64,000 nucleotides of DNA from Todiramphus chloris collaris (Eukaryota; Chordata; Aves; Coraciiformes; Alcedinidae): assembly GCA_025345505.1 (NCBI GenBank), contig JANVCC010000018.1, positions 42,113,745 through 42,177,744 on the forward strand, read 5' to 3'. A program made the translations under genes and the position numbers. Below the pieces are notes generated by a model. It was not told the origin of the DNA and did not search any database. It saw only the letters and a program-made list of their open reading frames with translations. Below, piece by piece: positions 25,801 to 40,800 of this stretch. Within the stretch, counting starts at the first letter, position 1; each line of letters opens with the position of its first letter.

Positions 25801-28800
25801 ATTTCAGCATAAGGAGCTGAAGAGATACGGAGAACAGCTGATGCAAAGAACAATAAAGTAAGAGTTTTGATTTCAGTGAAGAGGGCAGAAGAGCTTTACA
25901 TTCTCTCAATAAACCCCAGACACAGAGGTGATGTCAGCTACTTGGAAATATGTACAAAGTTATCAGTTTAAGGTCTCCCAAAAATCAAAAGCCACCTTAA
26001 TCAAAGGAAAGTATATGAGGGTGCATAAAGAAAAGTGTGTCTGGAGGTTCTCCTCCCTCTCTACTCAGCACTAGTGAGACCACATCTGGAGTATTCTGTT
26101 CAATTCTTGTCTCCCCAGTTCAAGAAGGACAGGGAAATACTAGAGAGAGTCCAAAGAGAACTACGAGGATGATGAAGGGACTGGATCATCCCTTTTATGA
26201 GGAAAGGCTGAGAGCTGTTTAGCCTCAAAAAGAGAAGACTGCGAGGGCATCTTATTACTGTTTACAAATATCTGAAGGGTGGGTGTCAAGTAGAAGGGGC
26301 CAATCTCTTTTCTGTGGTGCCCTGTGATAGGATGAGAAGTAATGATTGCAAGCTGAAACACAGGAAGCTCCATCTCAACATGAGGAAAAACTTCTTCACT
26401 GTGAGAGTGAGAAGAGCCCTGGAACAGGCTGCCCAGAGTTGTGGAGTCTCCTTCTCCAGAGACTTTCAAGACCCGTCTGGATCTGTTCCTGTGTAGCCTG
26501 CCCTGGGTGTTCCTGCTCTGGCAGGGGGGTTGGGCTCAATGATCTCCAGAGGTCCCTTTCAACCCCTATCATTTTAGGATTTGCTTCTGTTGAGAAGATT
26601 AGCAACAAATTACACAAAAAGCAGAAAATAAAATACAAAATAGAAGTGCCAGGGTTGACATTGCTCCATTTCACACGGAAAGGTGTTTCTGCTTCCCTTC
26701 CCCTATTACTTGCCAATACAAAGAAATTATGTAGCCCTATTGTACAGCAAAAAATTGTGCTTTTCTGTAGAAATCTATCCAGTCATATTGTCTGTGGTGG
26801 TATAAATCTCACTGCAGTGGTACAATCAAAGTTTGTTCTACTGCTACAGGTGCACAACTCTGAGATCTCTGCTAGACAGCAGTCCACTCAGCTTCGGTGA
26901 CCAAACAATATTTACCAAGCAGTATTTTAGAGTTTAGTCCAAAAGTACTCATCCAATTTCACTTTCTTCAAATACCATAAAACAACAAAACTTCTTTAAT
27001 ACCTCTACTAATTTCTTTCATTCAATCAGAATTTTTGCTTCTTATGGTGACCAGAACTGGAATCACCGTTTGGGCAGATGCCGCACACGTGTCCAGTAAT
27101 TAGCTCTATCCAAGATTAAGATGAAAAAGATCCTTGCATGTCCTCCATATGCCTTTAAAAATAATCCAGTATGGGTCTTCAATTAGTTGACTATTATGCC
27201 ATTTCGTTATATGGTAGCTACAGAAAATTGAAAATATAGCACTTCATTGATCCATATGGACACCAAATCCCGTGTTGAAAAACTCACTCTTCAATTTCTA
27301 CTTAGTAATTTGTTCATAAGCAGTTACTTATTTTTATGTCTCTGCCTGAAATATGCAGTTTACACTAAATACATGTACATTTCTGTAATTATGACCTGTT
27401 ATACCATCATAAAATATAATACAAAGTATGAAGAAGAATGCAGTTTTAGAGCAAGTTAATTATTTTGATACAGAATTTTTCAAAACATTCAAAAAGTAAA
27501 TGCTTGTTTAAGTATGGACTGAAGCACAGGCATTCACAAAGGCAAGGACAAAATGCTTTCATCTGGCTTCAAGTCTGCTTTCAATGCAGTGTCACGGAGC
27601 TCTGCCAAGGTTCAAGTAACACACTCTATGATCCTACCTCTCTCACACATGCAGATTCATGAAAGTGAAATGGATTTCCAAGAAGAAAGTGCCCCAACTG
27701 ACCATGCTTAGAGATTGGTGGCAAGTCATAGAGGTGAGTTTCAGGCATCTCATGGTAAAGGCTTTTGGCTTCCTGATCACCAGTGAATGATGTGACCACC
27801 TGACCTAATGTATAAAGAAAGTGGCCATAGTGATGAATGCAGGTATGACAGGTTGCAGAGCTCCACACTGAATTCTTGGTTATCAGCATGTTTAGTAAGT
27901 ACACTGACAGTATGCTTACAAGAATTTTAAGCACTAAAACATCTAGTTTATGGCCTCAAAATGCTTCAACTGGATGCTAAACAGCTATGGCCTCTGCAAA
28001 CAGCCTCAGTGTCTCTGGGTACACAAGAGTAGGTGCCAAGGAAACATCAGTGGTTAACAGTTACCTACACACTTCCACATTCAGGTTGTTTCAGTGAAAC
28101 ATGCATGAAGGAAGGTGATTCTACATGAGCCTAATTCAAACATCCAAGTCCTCTTAAAGCTAACTAAGCTCTCTGGGAGACAATTTGGCTGTTTGTTTGG
28201 TTTTTATATCCCTTTATATAGCAACCAGTATATTGAGATTGGTATGACTGCAGCAAGAACTAAACAGAAGAAGCAATCCCACCTCAAATCAGAATCACTC
28301 AGCTTGTTTCCACAACTGTAATATACTTACAAAGTACAAAAGGTTTCTTCATATTTCAGCAACAGCCTTTTCACTCTTTGATAATTAAAAACACAAACAA
28401 ACCCAACAACTCAAAAGAGCACAGAATTTTCACCAACCTTCATGGAATTAAAAAACAGGTTTGAGAAAGATAAGCAATACGAGAAACTTAAGGCTAAAAC
28501 TAATTTTTCCCAGAAGAAAAACTTGAAAAAAAAGTCCACAGTTCATAATGGAAGTGTCAGCACTGTGTAAGCCCTAACGATAGCATCACCACCACCTCAG
28601 AGCTGTATGGCTGACTGTACAAACAGAACTGGAAAAATCATGATACAATATTACCAAACATTAACATGCCCCTATCAGGTTAGTATTTATTAAATCATAT
28701 TTCAATGTTCTTCCTTCAGTTTATTTTGTTTCAATAATCCACGATAAACTCCATGATTAAATTTTGCCTGTAAAAAGGATGTCCAAAGAATACGCCTGAT

Positions 28801-31800
28801 TACACATGGTTGGTATGAGGAGGTAGGGAAGGCTAACAAGGGAAGAGGTGTGCTTTTCAAAACTATAACATCCAAGTTATCTATCAAATGCTTTAATTCA
28901 TTCATCTGTGTTTATATTTTATACAGCACAGATCTCCAAGATCTCCAAGATCTCTTGCACAACATCACACATGTCAATGTTACAAAGTGACATGTCTTAG
29001 ATGTTGACAAGATCCAAAGGGATAAAAGGATTTAATGGTTAAAAAGTGGGGCATATACAGATATCGGACTTCTAAATCATAATTCCCAAACTGCTCACTT
29101 GGTCAGATAACCCTCTTTCGACCAGGAAGTTTCCTAGGTGCCTGCAATTTAGTTACACAAAAGCTCTGAGCTAAGCATCTAATCCACCATCTCCATCTAA
29201 TGGGTCCCAGAAATCTGATCATGACACCAAAAATAGAAGGCTGCACAAGGTGAGGCTGTAGCTACCTTCATTTTAAAACCTGGAGTACATGGCATTTTTA
29301 TGTAATAACCAATGAGTCACAGATTCAGGATGGAGGGCACCTGCATCCAGTTTTGATTGTTTTGAGGCTCATGGTCTGCTCTTCATTGAGTCAGTCACTA
29401 GATAAAACAGCTAAATCCCAGAACAAGGAACAGAGCCCATGAGAATCTTCCATTCCCATATTACAACCTAACCACTAGGTAACACATATTTAACAGTTCA
29501 GACTGTTGTCTGTTATTTAAAACAAATAAACAACAAAACAAACCCCAAAACCCTCAAACAAACGTATTTAAGTACACACCTTCAGCAGTGGGACTCTACA
29601 GTGGTTCCAAGGACACAGATTTCTGTTCATGACACTCACTGAATCAAGTATCTCTGGGCCCACCAGACACGCACTGGATTCAATGCTTCACTTTGCATTT
29701 TTTCTAGGCTAGCAGTAGACAAAGTCCCACACAGGAGGCAAGAGTGGTTTGTTGTATAAGGCATGCATGCTGCATGTGCCAAACAAGATGCTGCTCAGCT
29801 GGACCTGCTGTTCTAGGCCTTCAGACTTTGGAAGACTTCTACACCATTTGAGATCAGGGGTCTCTGAAGCTCTAGTATCCTCCTAGCTCATCTGACCAGA
29901 GCTGTCAGCCAGACAGATGCCCTAGTTCTCAGGAGTAAAAGGTCTAAAGAGACCTAAATCACCATAACACTCAAGGACTGAGGTGCTTTAGACCACAACT
30001 TAAAAGACTTGTTTATATACGTGTGTTTAGAGAGAGGGGTTGATAAAAATGCCAGGGCATTTAGCTTACACTGTAAGAAACAGACATTTGAGCATCATTT
30101 CAATTATGACAGCTTCTCTGTAAAACCTTAGCCAATCATGCCTAAGATACTCCACCTTCCTTCACCCAAAAATCCTTTCCATACTGTTGTGGGTTTTTTT
30201 TAAACATATGCACATCAGGAAAACATCACCCCTAAACAGCCCAAAACATATTTTGCATTATGTTCCCTTAATTGAAAAAATGCCTATTAACAAAATAAAA
30301 AAGGCTACAGATCCTCTCAATTTACCACACATCAATCACTGCCTGAGTAGAAGCAGATCACATTCTTTTTCCTATTGAAGATACAGTAGGTTTAAACGGA
30401 GCCAATTCCAATTCTTTCATTGATGGTATAAATCTTCAAATCTCAGTGGAAGAGCCTAGTATATTCCTATTGTTAGTGGATCATTGACAGAACAGACTCA
30501 ACAGTTAAGAGGCTTCTAATGTGACAATTTATATAAGCAGAGTAATTAAAGTATATTAGAAATCCAGATAATCTCCCCCAATCAAACCAATGAAGGGCAA
30601 CCCATGGGCATTCAAATCACACACTGCAATTTAGCTCAGGGTCACCTTCCCAAGTTAAATAATATCAACAGAAAATACCTTAAACTAAATGATCCTTACT
30701 CATTACAAAACCTATTCAGGAAATTACATAAAGCTCTTTGAAGATATAAATATTTTAAGAATACTTAACCACTTTAAGCAACTACGTTTTTCCCTTTTAG
30801 TGATTGAAAACTAAAGCCAAGTTTTATTTCTCACACATTACTTGAGGTATGCACTAAAACACGAGGAAGAGTGGAGAAAATGTCACAGATCCTTTTAAAT
30901 ATTACAACTCAAGTACAGCAGCAGCAATATTTTCTCACATTACCCAAGAGTGCATTATACAGACAATCCAAGTTGTTAGTATTTAAATAATTATACTACC
31001 AACAGCTATGAAATCTAGCTTTTATTTTTTTTTTTTCCTCACAAACAATTATATTTTTAATTATTTGTGTTTGGGTATTTTTTTTAATTGTTTTCTCTGT
31101 CTTCTACGAGTTTGTCTATCAAATGCATTTGATTACATTACATTTTCACATAAAATAATAAGTAAATCACAACTGGCACCCTTTATAAAGATTTCCAAGG
31201 TTAAGGTTATATTAAAAAAAATAAAACAAAGAAACCCCAAAATCTAACCATTGCCACTGACTCCAGAGAAAGTGAAAATGGAAAGCATACACTATTCAAA
31301 TTTCAAGTCAATGTTCCTAATCTATTTTTTTTTTTACACAGATGCTGTAATACCTAGCTTGGCAGCTGCTTCATTAGAAAATTACAATTCAAGAAATGTG
31401 GCTCTTTGTCTGAGATGAATACAGACAAATTTGGTAGATATAGGTTCTTCACTATATTCTTTAGATTTAAATATTACACTACAAACAGCCTGAGGCACAG
31501 AAAAACGGAGCTGAAAGTCTCAGGTTTTAAGCCCTCTTTTCCACAGCTACATGGAAACAATAATTTGTTGTTAGGATAATTAGCAAAGTTATCTCTCAGT
31601 GCTCTATCCATTTCCCCAATCAAGGAAACGCTAAATTGGCAGAAGTGACCATGACCTAATCCCTTCAAAGTTTTTAAATCAGACATTCAAAGTAAAAGAT
31701 GTTAGTTTGTCAAGCTGTAGCATCTCTGAACACAGCCATAGCTGAAACTTTAAATATATTAATTCTCTGGGAGTTTACCTTCTGGACTTTTAGAAGTAAG

Positions 31801-34800
31801 TAGCACATAGGAGTGACAAAAAAGATTCAAAATCTAGGCTTAATTCACAAGTAATTTCTTTTTTTTTTTTTTTTTCCCTATCAGAAGACTGAAGCAGTAC
31901 TAGCCTGAACATTCTTGCCCTTTACTGGAGAGCAGTAAAAATTCCCAAGATATTGCCAACAAACTTGGAAGAGACAAAGAGGTTAAAAAAGACTATTTTA
32001 AAACTCACAGAGTTGCATGAAGAAATGTGGAAATCCTTCAAAAATGAGAGTGCACAGACAGAAAAAGTTTAGCTCAGAAAGAAAAAAGAAAACAAAAAAA
32101 AAACCACACAAGTGAAATGATCTCTAAGCACAGCCAGCTCTTCATCCTCTATTACACCAATTCTTCTTTCATCACACTCTTCCTGCAGCAACCTTTCCCC
32201 CATCCACTATATGGCCGAAAAGACCTGGAATGTGTTATGATCAGCCTGTCCTGTCCTTCTGACTCTCCCAGATGACTGTAGATGCAGTGGGATTTGCAAT
32301 GATCCAGGCCAAAGAGGTGCCATAATTGTGAGGAGATGCAAGTGAAAGCTGTCTTATGTGAACTCTCACAGGTATTTTCCACTGGTTGCTTGATGAAGGT
32401 CTTAAATGTATGGAGAAATGGACCGGCAGTTTACCTGAAATAATACTTACTGAATTATAAGTAGCAGCAAGTATTTGGAAAAGAAGTAGCATAAAATAAA
32501 AACACAGACAGAGAAAAGGGAATTAAGCCTGCCATTCTATTTTACTGGCTGGATTCCCTTTACTTTGAAGGGAGACAAAGCAAGTATCACCCAAATTGTG
32601 ATTCTACAACGTGCAGGATAGAAGGCAGGGCATTAAGTTTCAATGATTTTTTATGTATTTAACTCCAAATCTTAAAGGAAAGCTGTTCATTAACAGGTCT
32701 GCATTCAACACAGACACAAAATATCAACCCACCTTATATTGCTCCTTCCATCTATTGATTCATACATAATACTGTTTCTTTATTTTTAGATATGGAAGAC
32801 TACGAAATCTTTTCTTCATTACTCTAAAATTTTATTGTTGATTTCTTTTAGAACACAAATATTTTCATAAAGTGTGCACTATTTTGTAAGCAAGCAAACA
32901 GCATAACGGCCCCTTAGTTAACCATTAATTCATTCATCAATAAATTGTTTTACCCATTTTTAAATGGTTAGGCTTTGTATATATATAGCTTGAGTATTCC
33001 CTGTATGTGCCCAGGTGAAGAAACGTTCAAGGCAAGATCTGCAAGCCCACATAAATAAAAAAATACTAAAAATTACATGTACAAAGAGCTCATTTCCTGA
33101 TATCAAAGATTCTAATCTTCACTGGGATGTAAAGTGTTAATGCTGTGAATAAAAGGTTTTCAACTGCAGTTGAATCATGTGAAGATTACCAATATAGCAG
33201 CAATGTACAAAGGGGCTTCAGCAAGGTTACAGAGTTTAATATAATCCTCTCTATATCTAAGCATAGTAATAGGGAACCCTGTGTTCACTGTGACAGCATG
33301 TTGTGTGTACTCAGTAATACTTTTAAAATATACAGGGAAAACAAGAAATCCCCTGCATCTTTACTATGCTCAAAGACAAAGTAAAGATATTAACAAGAAC
33401 AGACACACAACCCTAAACCACAAAGGTACAGAAAAGCCAAACATCCAGAGCTACAGCATGCTAGTTAACACTTTTTCCTTAACCCTTCTCAAAGGGTTTA
33501 ACTACATCACTGAGAAGACAAGTTGTTATGACCATAATTTAAATGCAAGCAACAAAATGCAAGACCTGCTTTGGCTAGGTCTGCTGGGAGGGAATATTAC
33601 ATCTGCTTCAGCCACCCTAGCAAATTTGTGCCAGAGAGCTGTTGTATTTTCCTAACCATATTTAACTAAGGTAAGGTTGAAAGAGCAGCAAAGACAACAC
33701 AACCATGAGTTAATTCCGTGCAACGAGTTCACATTTCAGCTTGTGGAACAGTGCTTGGGGTAAACAGACAGCTAATTGGAGCCCAACTGCAATTTTCCTT
33801 CATTACCTTCACTGGTATTCAGCCAAGTTAGTTTCTCCTCTGTACTACACAGGCACATGCTAAGATCACAGTTCCCTTCCTATCCTTAATGCAAAGTACA
33901 AACTTGAACACACAAACAGACAAACTGACCCTTTGCTGTCCCAAAAATCCCAGGTTCTGGGTAAGTCAGTCCAGGTGCTCGTTTCAACAGCTGAGCTCAG
34001 CTGTTCACAGATCTCAGCCAAGCACTCCATGCTAGATTCCATGCTGTTCAAGGCACTGCAGAGTCATCTTGTTGCTTTACACAGGTCAGTTAGCACTCAG
34101 CTCTTCCAAGAAACAACACAGAAAAAGTAAACACTTAAAATGACACTTAGTTTGCCTAAGCAGCCTTTCAGCATAGGCCAGATTCAGAATTCTTTAATGC
34201 TCTGAAGGAACAAAAGGAGAAAAATAAAGGAATAAAAATGAACAGGCTGCATTTGAAACTGATACTATCCTAAGCTGTTGTTTTCCCCTTTCTGATTTCA
34301 CATACATACCAAGGAAAAAAAAAACACCAACCAAAAAACCAAAACAACAACAAAAAAAAACCCAAACCAAACAACGTTTCTAAACCATTGCCATTTCATA
34401 GAGCTGAAAGTAGCTCCATTTCAATTCTTAAAAGCCTTACTTTGAATAGCAATCATTGTAACAAACTGTCATTGATATTAGTTTTGATCAAAATAGGACA
34501 ACATTCCCCAATAAAGTCCCATACCACAGTAAATGTGTTTCAGCCTCTACTGCACTGTTTTGTAAGGGTCCTCTCAGAGCTACTAGTGAGCTGTGAGCCA
34601 CGTAACCTGACCCATAAATTCCAATTCCTCCCCACTGTAGGGTTCAAAGTATGTGCATCACACAGTTTAAACATGTTCTTTACCAGAGGCAGACATTCCC
34701 CCTCTGCTCTGCGCTGGTGAGGCCCCACCTGAAATACCGTGTCCAGTTCTGGGCACCCCAGTTCAAGAGAGACATTGAGCTACTGAGGAGAGTCCAGTGA

Positions 34801-37800
34801 AGGGCCACGAAGATTATTAAGGGAGTGGAGCATCTCCCTTACAAGGAGAGGCTGAGAGAGCTGGGTCTCTTTAGCCTGGAGAAGAGGAGGCTGAGGGGGG
34901 ACCTCATTAATGTCTATAAATATGTTAAGGGTGAGTGTAAGGAGGATGGAGCCAGACTCTTCTCAATGTCATCCAATGTTAGGACAAGAAGCAACGGGAG
35001 TAAGTTGGAACACAAGAGGTTTAGGGTAAACATAAGGAAAAACTTTTTCACAGTGAGGGTGACAGACCTCTGGAATGGGCTGCCCAGGGGGGTTGTGGAG
35101 TCTCCCTCTCTGGAGGTGTTCAAGACCTGCCTGGACACGTTCCTGTGTGACTTGGTCTAGGTGATGCTGCTCTGGCAGGGGGGTTGGACTAGATGATCTT
35201 TCTAGGTCCCTTCCAACCCCTAACATTCTATGATTCTATGATTCAGTCATGAGAGCAGGGTCCACAGGCATGTCACCTCAGGGAAGAAGGGGACTTGGCA
35301 GGAGTCATTAGAAACTCTTTGACCAGCCCTAACTGAGAAACACCTCACCTTCTGGTTTTGCTTATTTGTTTGTTTTAAACAGGGATCACCTTTTGTATAC
35401 AAGATTTGTCAGGAGACTACTGAGAATTTGCAAATATATTTCTGTAACTTTGGGTTATAGGGACATATATTAAGGGGGAAAAAAAAAAAGAAATTGAGCC
35501 TAATTTGGTTTCTAAAGTATTTTATATTTGAAGGAACAAGAAATCTAGATCACTTCAGATGATCTTTATTCATAGCCCATTAGGAACATAAATGCTAGTA
35601 TCTATCACATGAGAAACAAGACAGTATGAGCTGTTATGGGTTTTTTTCTGAAAACAGCAAATCACTGCTGGTACATAAGACCATTTTTAACAACCTTCCA
35701 TGACAGCTCTTTCTTCTTGCCATCAGATCAGGATGAAATTACAAGAAGAGATTCAAGGGTCACGGCAAATAAGCTGCCTTAGCACCATTTGCTCCCTGTT
35801 AAAGAACACTTTTCTTCAAAATATTCAAAAGAAAAATCCACTCAACCCTTTCAAGGCCTTCTGAGTGAACTTTTTGCTTTCAAAGTTCTAAACAGATGCT
35901 GAACATCAAACAATACCCTGGTATTATACGGAATAGTCCTGCCTTCAAATACATTCTGTTGAGCACAAAACCCACGTTCTCCATTCTTATTGAGAAATCA
36001 CAGAATGGCTGACATTGGAAGAGACCTCTGGAGGTCATCTGGTAAAACCTTACTTTTCAAGAAGGGACAGATAAAGTCTGTTGCCCAGTATCATGCTCAG
36101 ATGGCTTCTGAATATCTCCAAGTATGGAGACTCCACAGCCTCACTGGACAACCCGTTCCATGTCTCTGTCACCCTCAGAGTGGAAAAGTGTCTCCTGATG
36201 TTCAGGGGGAACTTCCTGTTTCTCAGTTTGTGCCCACTGCCTCTGGTGAGAGGACCAGAGGAAATGGGCACAAACTGAGAGGCATCACTGAAAAGAGCCT
36301 GGCTCTGTCCTCTTTGCATTCTCTCTTCAGGTATTTCTATACAATGATAAGATTCCTCTGAGCCTTCTCTGCTCCAGGCTGTACAGTCTCAGCTCTCTCA
36401 GCTTTTCCTCACAGGAGAGATGCTTCAGTCTCTCCAGCATTTTGTGGTCCTTGGCTGGCCTCTCTCCAGTAAGTCCATATTGCACTGGGCAGCCCAGAAT
36501 TGGACCTCACCAGTGCTGAGCAGAGGGTGAGGATTACCTTCCTCCACCTGCTGGCAATGCTCTGCCAACCCAGGGTAACATCAGCAACAAGGGTGCATTG
36601 CTGGCTCATAACCTGGATGAAGGCATATGGAAACCTGCCACATTATTATAAAATGAATCATGTGTGAATATATTTTGTAGGGAGAATCAGAATGCCAAGT
36701 TATTCGACAAATTGAAATACAGTAGAAATGCTTAAGTGAAAAAATGAGTGCTTCTGATTTCAGTCATACTACTAATACAAAGTGGAGATTTCAAATGGAT
36801 ATCTTCTGAAGAACATTTACTTTTAAAATCTGTCACCTTCCAGATTTTTGTGTTAAATAGGATTTTAATTTGATTTGGTTTAGTTTGGGGGTTTGTGTTT
36901 TTCTTTTTGGGGGGTAGGGTGTTTTGTTTTGGTTTTTTGTGTGATTGTGGTTGTTCTGTTGAGTTTTGTAAGAGCTGGGATCATAAATCTAAATTGGAAG
37001 GGACCTCTAGAGGTCATGTGGTCCATCACCTCCTCAAAGCAAGGCCAGTCCTGAATAACCCTAAGGAGGGAAATTTTACAACCTGACTTAGAAATTTTTT
37101 TCAATGATTGACTATCCTGTGAAAAATTTATCCTATTATCTATTAAAAACTTCCTTCATCGCAAACTCAGTCCACTGCTTCTTATTACTACATACCTATG
37201 TGAAGGGCCTGATTCCATCTGACCTATAAACCCCTTCATGAGATTGTCATAAAACCCAGTAAGGTATCTTCCCCCCTGCGACCTCCTATTCAAGCCTTCT
37301 TTTTCTGAGGATAAACAAACTCAGTTTTCTCTGCCTCCCATCTTCCAGCATTTCTTACAGGCCTCTAATCATCTTGGTGATCCTCTGCTGGACTTAAGTC
37401 AGTATTTCAATGTTTTCCTTTTACTGGGAACCCAATATGCTGCTTACTTACAGAATATGGATGTCATCTATCTGGACTTCTTCAAGGCCTTTGACATGGT
37501 CCCCACAAAATTCTCCTCGACAAGTTGCAGAGATAGAGATTTGATGGGTGGACTGTTCAGTGGATAAGGAACTGTCTGGATGGTCGCATCCAGAGGGTAG
37601 TGGTCAATGGCTCAAAGTCCAGATGGAGATTGGTGACAAGTGGTGTCCATGGGGGTTCCACACTGGGACCAGTATTGTTTAAGATTTTCAACAATGACGA
37701 AGACAGCAGGATTGAGTGCACCACCAGCAAGTTAGCAGATGACACCAAGCTGAGTGGTTCAGTCGATATACCACATGGATGGGAAGCTTATCCAGAGGGA

Positions 37801-40800
37801 TCTGGACAAACTGAAGAAGTGGGCCCAGGTGAATCTCATGAGGTTCAACAAGACCAAGTGCACAGTTCTGCACATGGGTCAGAATAATCCTTATCATCAA
37901 TACAGGCTGGAGAATGAGGTGATAGAAAGCAGCCCTGAAGAAAAGGATCTTGGGGGTTCTGCTGGACAAGAAGCTGGACATGAGCCAACAATGTGCACTC
38001 GCGGCCCAAACAGCCAATTGCATCCTGGGCTGCATCAAAAGAAGTGTGGCCAACAGAGATGATTCTGCCACTCTGCTCTGGTGAGACCTCACCTGGAGTA
38101 CTGTGTCCAGCTCTGGAGCCCTTAATACAGGAAGGACATGAATCTATTGCAGAAGGTCCAGATGAGGGCCACAAAAATGATGAAAGGGCTGGAACACCTC
38201 TCCTTCAAAGACAGGCTGAGGGAGTTGGGCTTGCTCAGTCTGGAGAAAAGATGACTCTGGGAAGACATTATATCATCCTTTCAGTACCTGAAAGCCTACA
38301 AGAAAGCTGCGGAGGAACTGTTTACAAGGACATGTAGTGATAGGACAAGTGGCAAAGGTTTTACACTAGAGAAGGGTAGATTTAGGTTGGATGTTTGGAA
38401 GAAGTTCTTTACTATGAGGGTAGTAGAACAATAGAACAGGTTGCCCAGGGAGGCAGTGGAGGCCCCATTCTGGAGACATTCAAGGTGAGGCTTGACAAGG
38501 CTCTGAGCAGCCTGATCTAGTTGAGGATGTCCCTGCTTACTGCAGGGGGTTGGACTAGATGACCTTTAGAGGTCCCTTCCAACCCAAGGCATTCTATGAT
38601 TGATTCTATGAACAGAATTTACTTATAACATGTTCTTTCAGAACGGCAGGAGGGCAATGAACAGCCCAGACTGATAGAACACATTTTCTACATTTTTTAC
38701 AAGCTACACCTATTTTAACAATTCCTTACTGTCTTTTCTTTGCAAAAAAAAAATTCCATGAGACACATTGACTATGAAGAGTGACTGCACTGCCAATCAC
38801 CTGTTTCTGGAAGGCCAGCACTGAAACCCATTTTTAAGTACAATCATTTCCAGAATCCTGCCTGGAAGTTCTCACCCAGACTCAAGTACCAAAAAGACAG
38901 AGAGAAACTGGTAAAAGAGCCATTCTGGCTGCAGAAATTCTAATGTTGAGTTGGTGCCATCCCAGCTGAAATTTCCTAAACTGACCAGATGTGACATGAA
39001 CTCTGAGAATAAGTATGCTAAGTTCTGAGTAGAAGTCAATGAATAATATCAAAGTATAAACCCCAAATATTGAAAACAAAGAAAGAGTACCATTACCCAG
39101 CTATATCTTTAAACATTCTGAATATAATTTCCAGTAACTTCCAGTGTCCTACCATTACATATTTAACAACTTGTAGTTTTTCACGTAGGAACCACAAGAA
39201 AATAATTCAAGTTTTCTCTGTTTCTCTTAATTTAAACAAAGACTGAAACAGAGAGACTAAATGTAGATCTTTTTTTTTTTTTTCTTTTTTAAAATTAAAC
39301 TCTTTTGCTCAAGCTCCTCTAGATACCTTTGCAGGAATTCAAAAACTATATGCATATGGATGCTCTCTAGCAACCTGCTGGGAGTCATATACTGTAAGTG
39401 GTTTAGGAAAATCTTTGTCTCCAAGAGAGAAAACAGATTTAGAAAGGCAGGTAAACTTGTACTCAAGATAATGAAGTAACTTGTTTCCAAATCCCAAAAC
39501 AAAGTATTTTATTTTCTTCTTGAAAAATCCAATTTTGTTCTTCATGAAGTACCTGTTGTGTTAAAGGATGCTATTTGTGTAATACATCTTTTTAGTGAAG
39601 GCGATTACTTTCGGTACAAAACATCCCCTACTAACACTCATCCCAACATTTGCTAATACAGACAGTAGAGCTCATTTTCTGTCATCCAGCAAGAACAGTA
39701 GGCTTGCTAAACTTTTATTATCACCCCTTCCGAAACACAGTAAAATAAAATCACTGTAAGAACTGATAGTTTTAGATCAAAGCTACCATCAACAACGTCA
39801 ATTCTGCTTGGTTGTATTAACAGGAAAATGTTTTACGAGTTCTACCACTGGGCATCCATTTAACTTCCAGCACCAGTTATGCTGTAAAACCATGCACATA
39901 ATTTATTTGGTGACCTGCGTGTTCAGGAAGCATTATCCAGGCAAAACTTCTCACAGTCTGACAAAATGCTTTGATTTGCACTGTTCAGATGATTGAACAA
40001 AGAGACTTTAAGCCATCACCAACAATAGCTTTTATCTCCAAATGTACTAAAAGTCTAATACTACAGGAGAGAAACCTATTACTCTAAGGCCAGATTTGAT
40101 AAAAATACAAGTGATTGGATAAATACTACATTTTAAACTTGCACACATCTTGCCCATTAGGCTTAAGCATGAGCAAAGTTCGACTTTATCTTAAACATCA
40201 TTTTTTTAGCAATTTCCTCACACAACACTCATAATGCCTCTGTGGTACCCATGGTAACCTCTTTGCTTACATATAGCTTAAAACAGACATTCATTCCAAT
40301 CAGGTGAAGTAAACTGAAAACAGCCATTCATAATTCCTTAAGTTATTGCTGTCTATTTCTTTTAGACAGTATTCAAGGGCCTTCAAAACAGTTGCCAGTT
40401 TAAGCCTGCCACATGCAATCAATGACAGATGGGTGTCACCAAATTCTCTTCTCCAAATCATGGCAGAACTGATTTAATTACTCTCAATAAAAGGCACGGT
40501 ATACAAATACAGATATCTAATAAACTTCTACATGAATCCAACAATGCAGATTCAATAACTTACTGTGTTTCTTTTCAGTGCAAGTGTATTGCTACTAAAG
40601 GCAAGGCTTCCTAAAGCTTAATCTAGTCTACCTCTATACTATAATGAAACATTTGATTTATAATAATCTGACACATGCGGCAATGTCTTCCAAAAAAAAA
40701 AAATTCACCTTGGACAGGAAACACACTCCATAAAATATTATTATATCTAATATTCCACTTTATTTCATCTCAATACAGAAAGGGATGTTGTTTGAAAACT

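Noticed and set aside
26990-27130. Possible old CR1 relic (gtgaccagaactggaatcac)
   Set aside because: A single short landmark only; the other expected segments are not in order.
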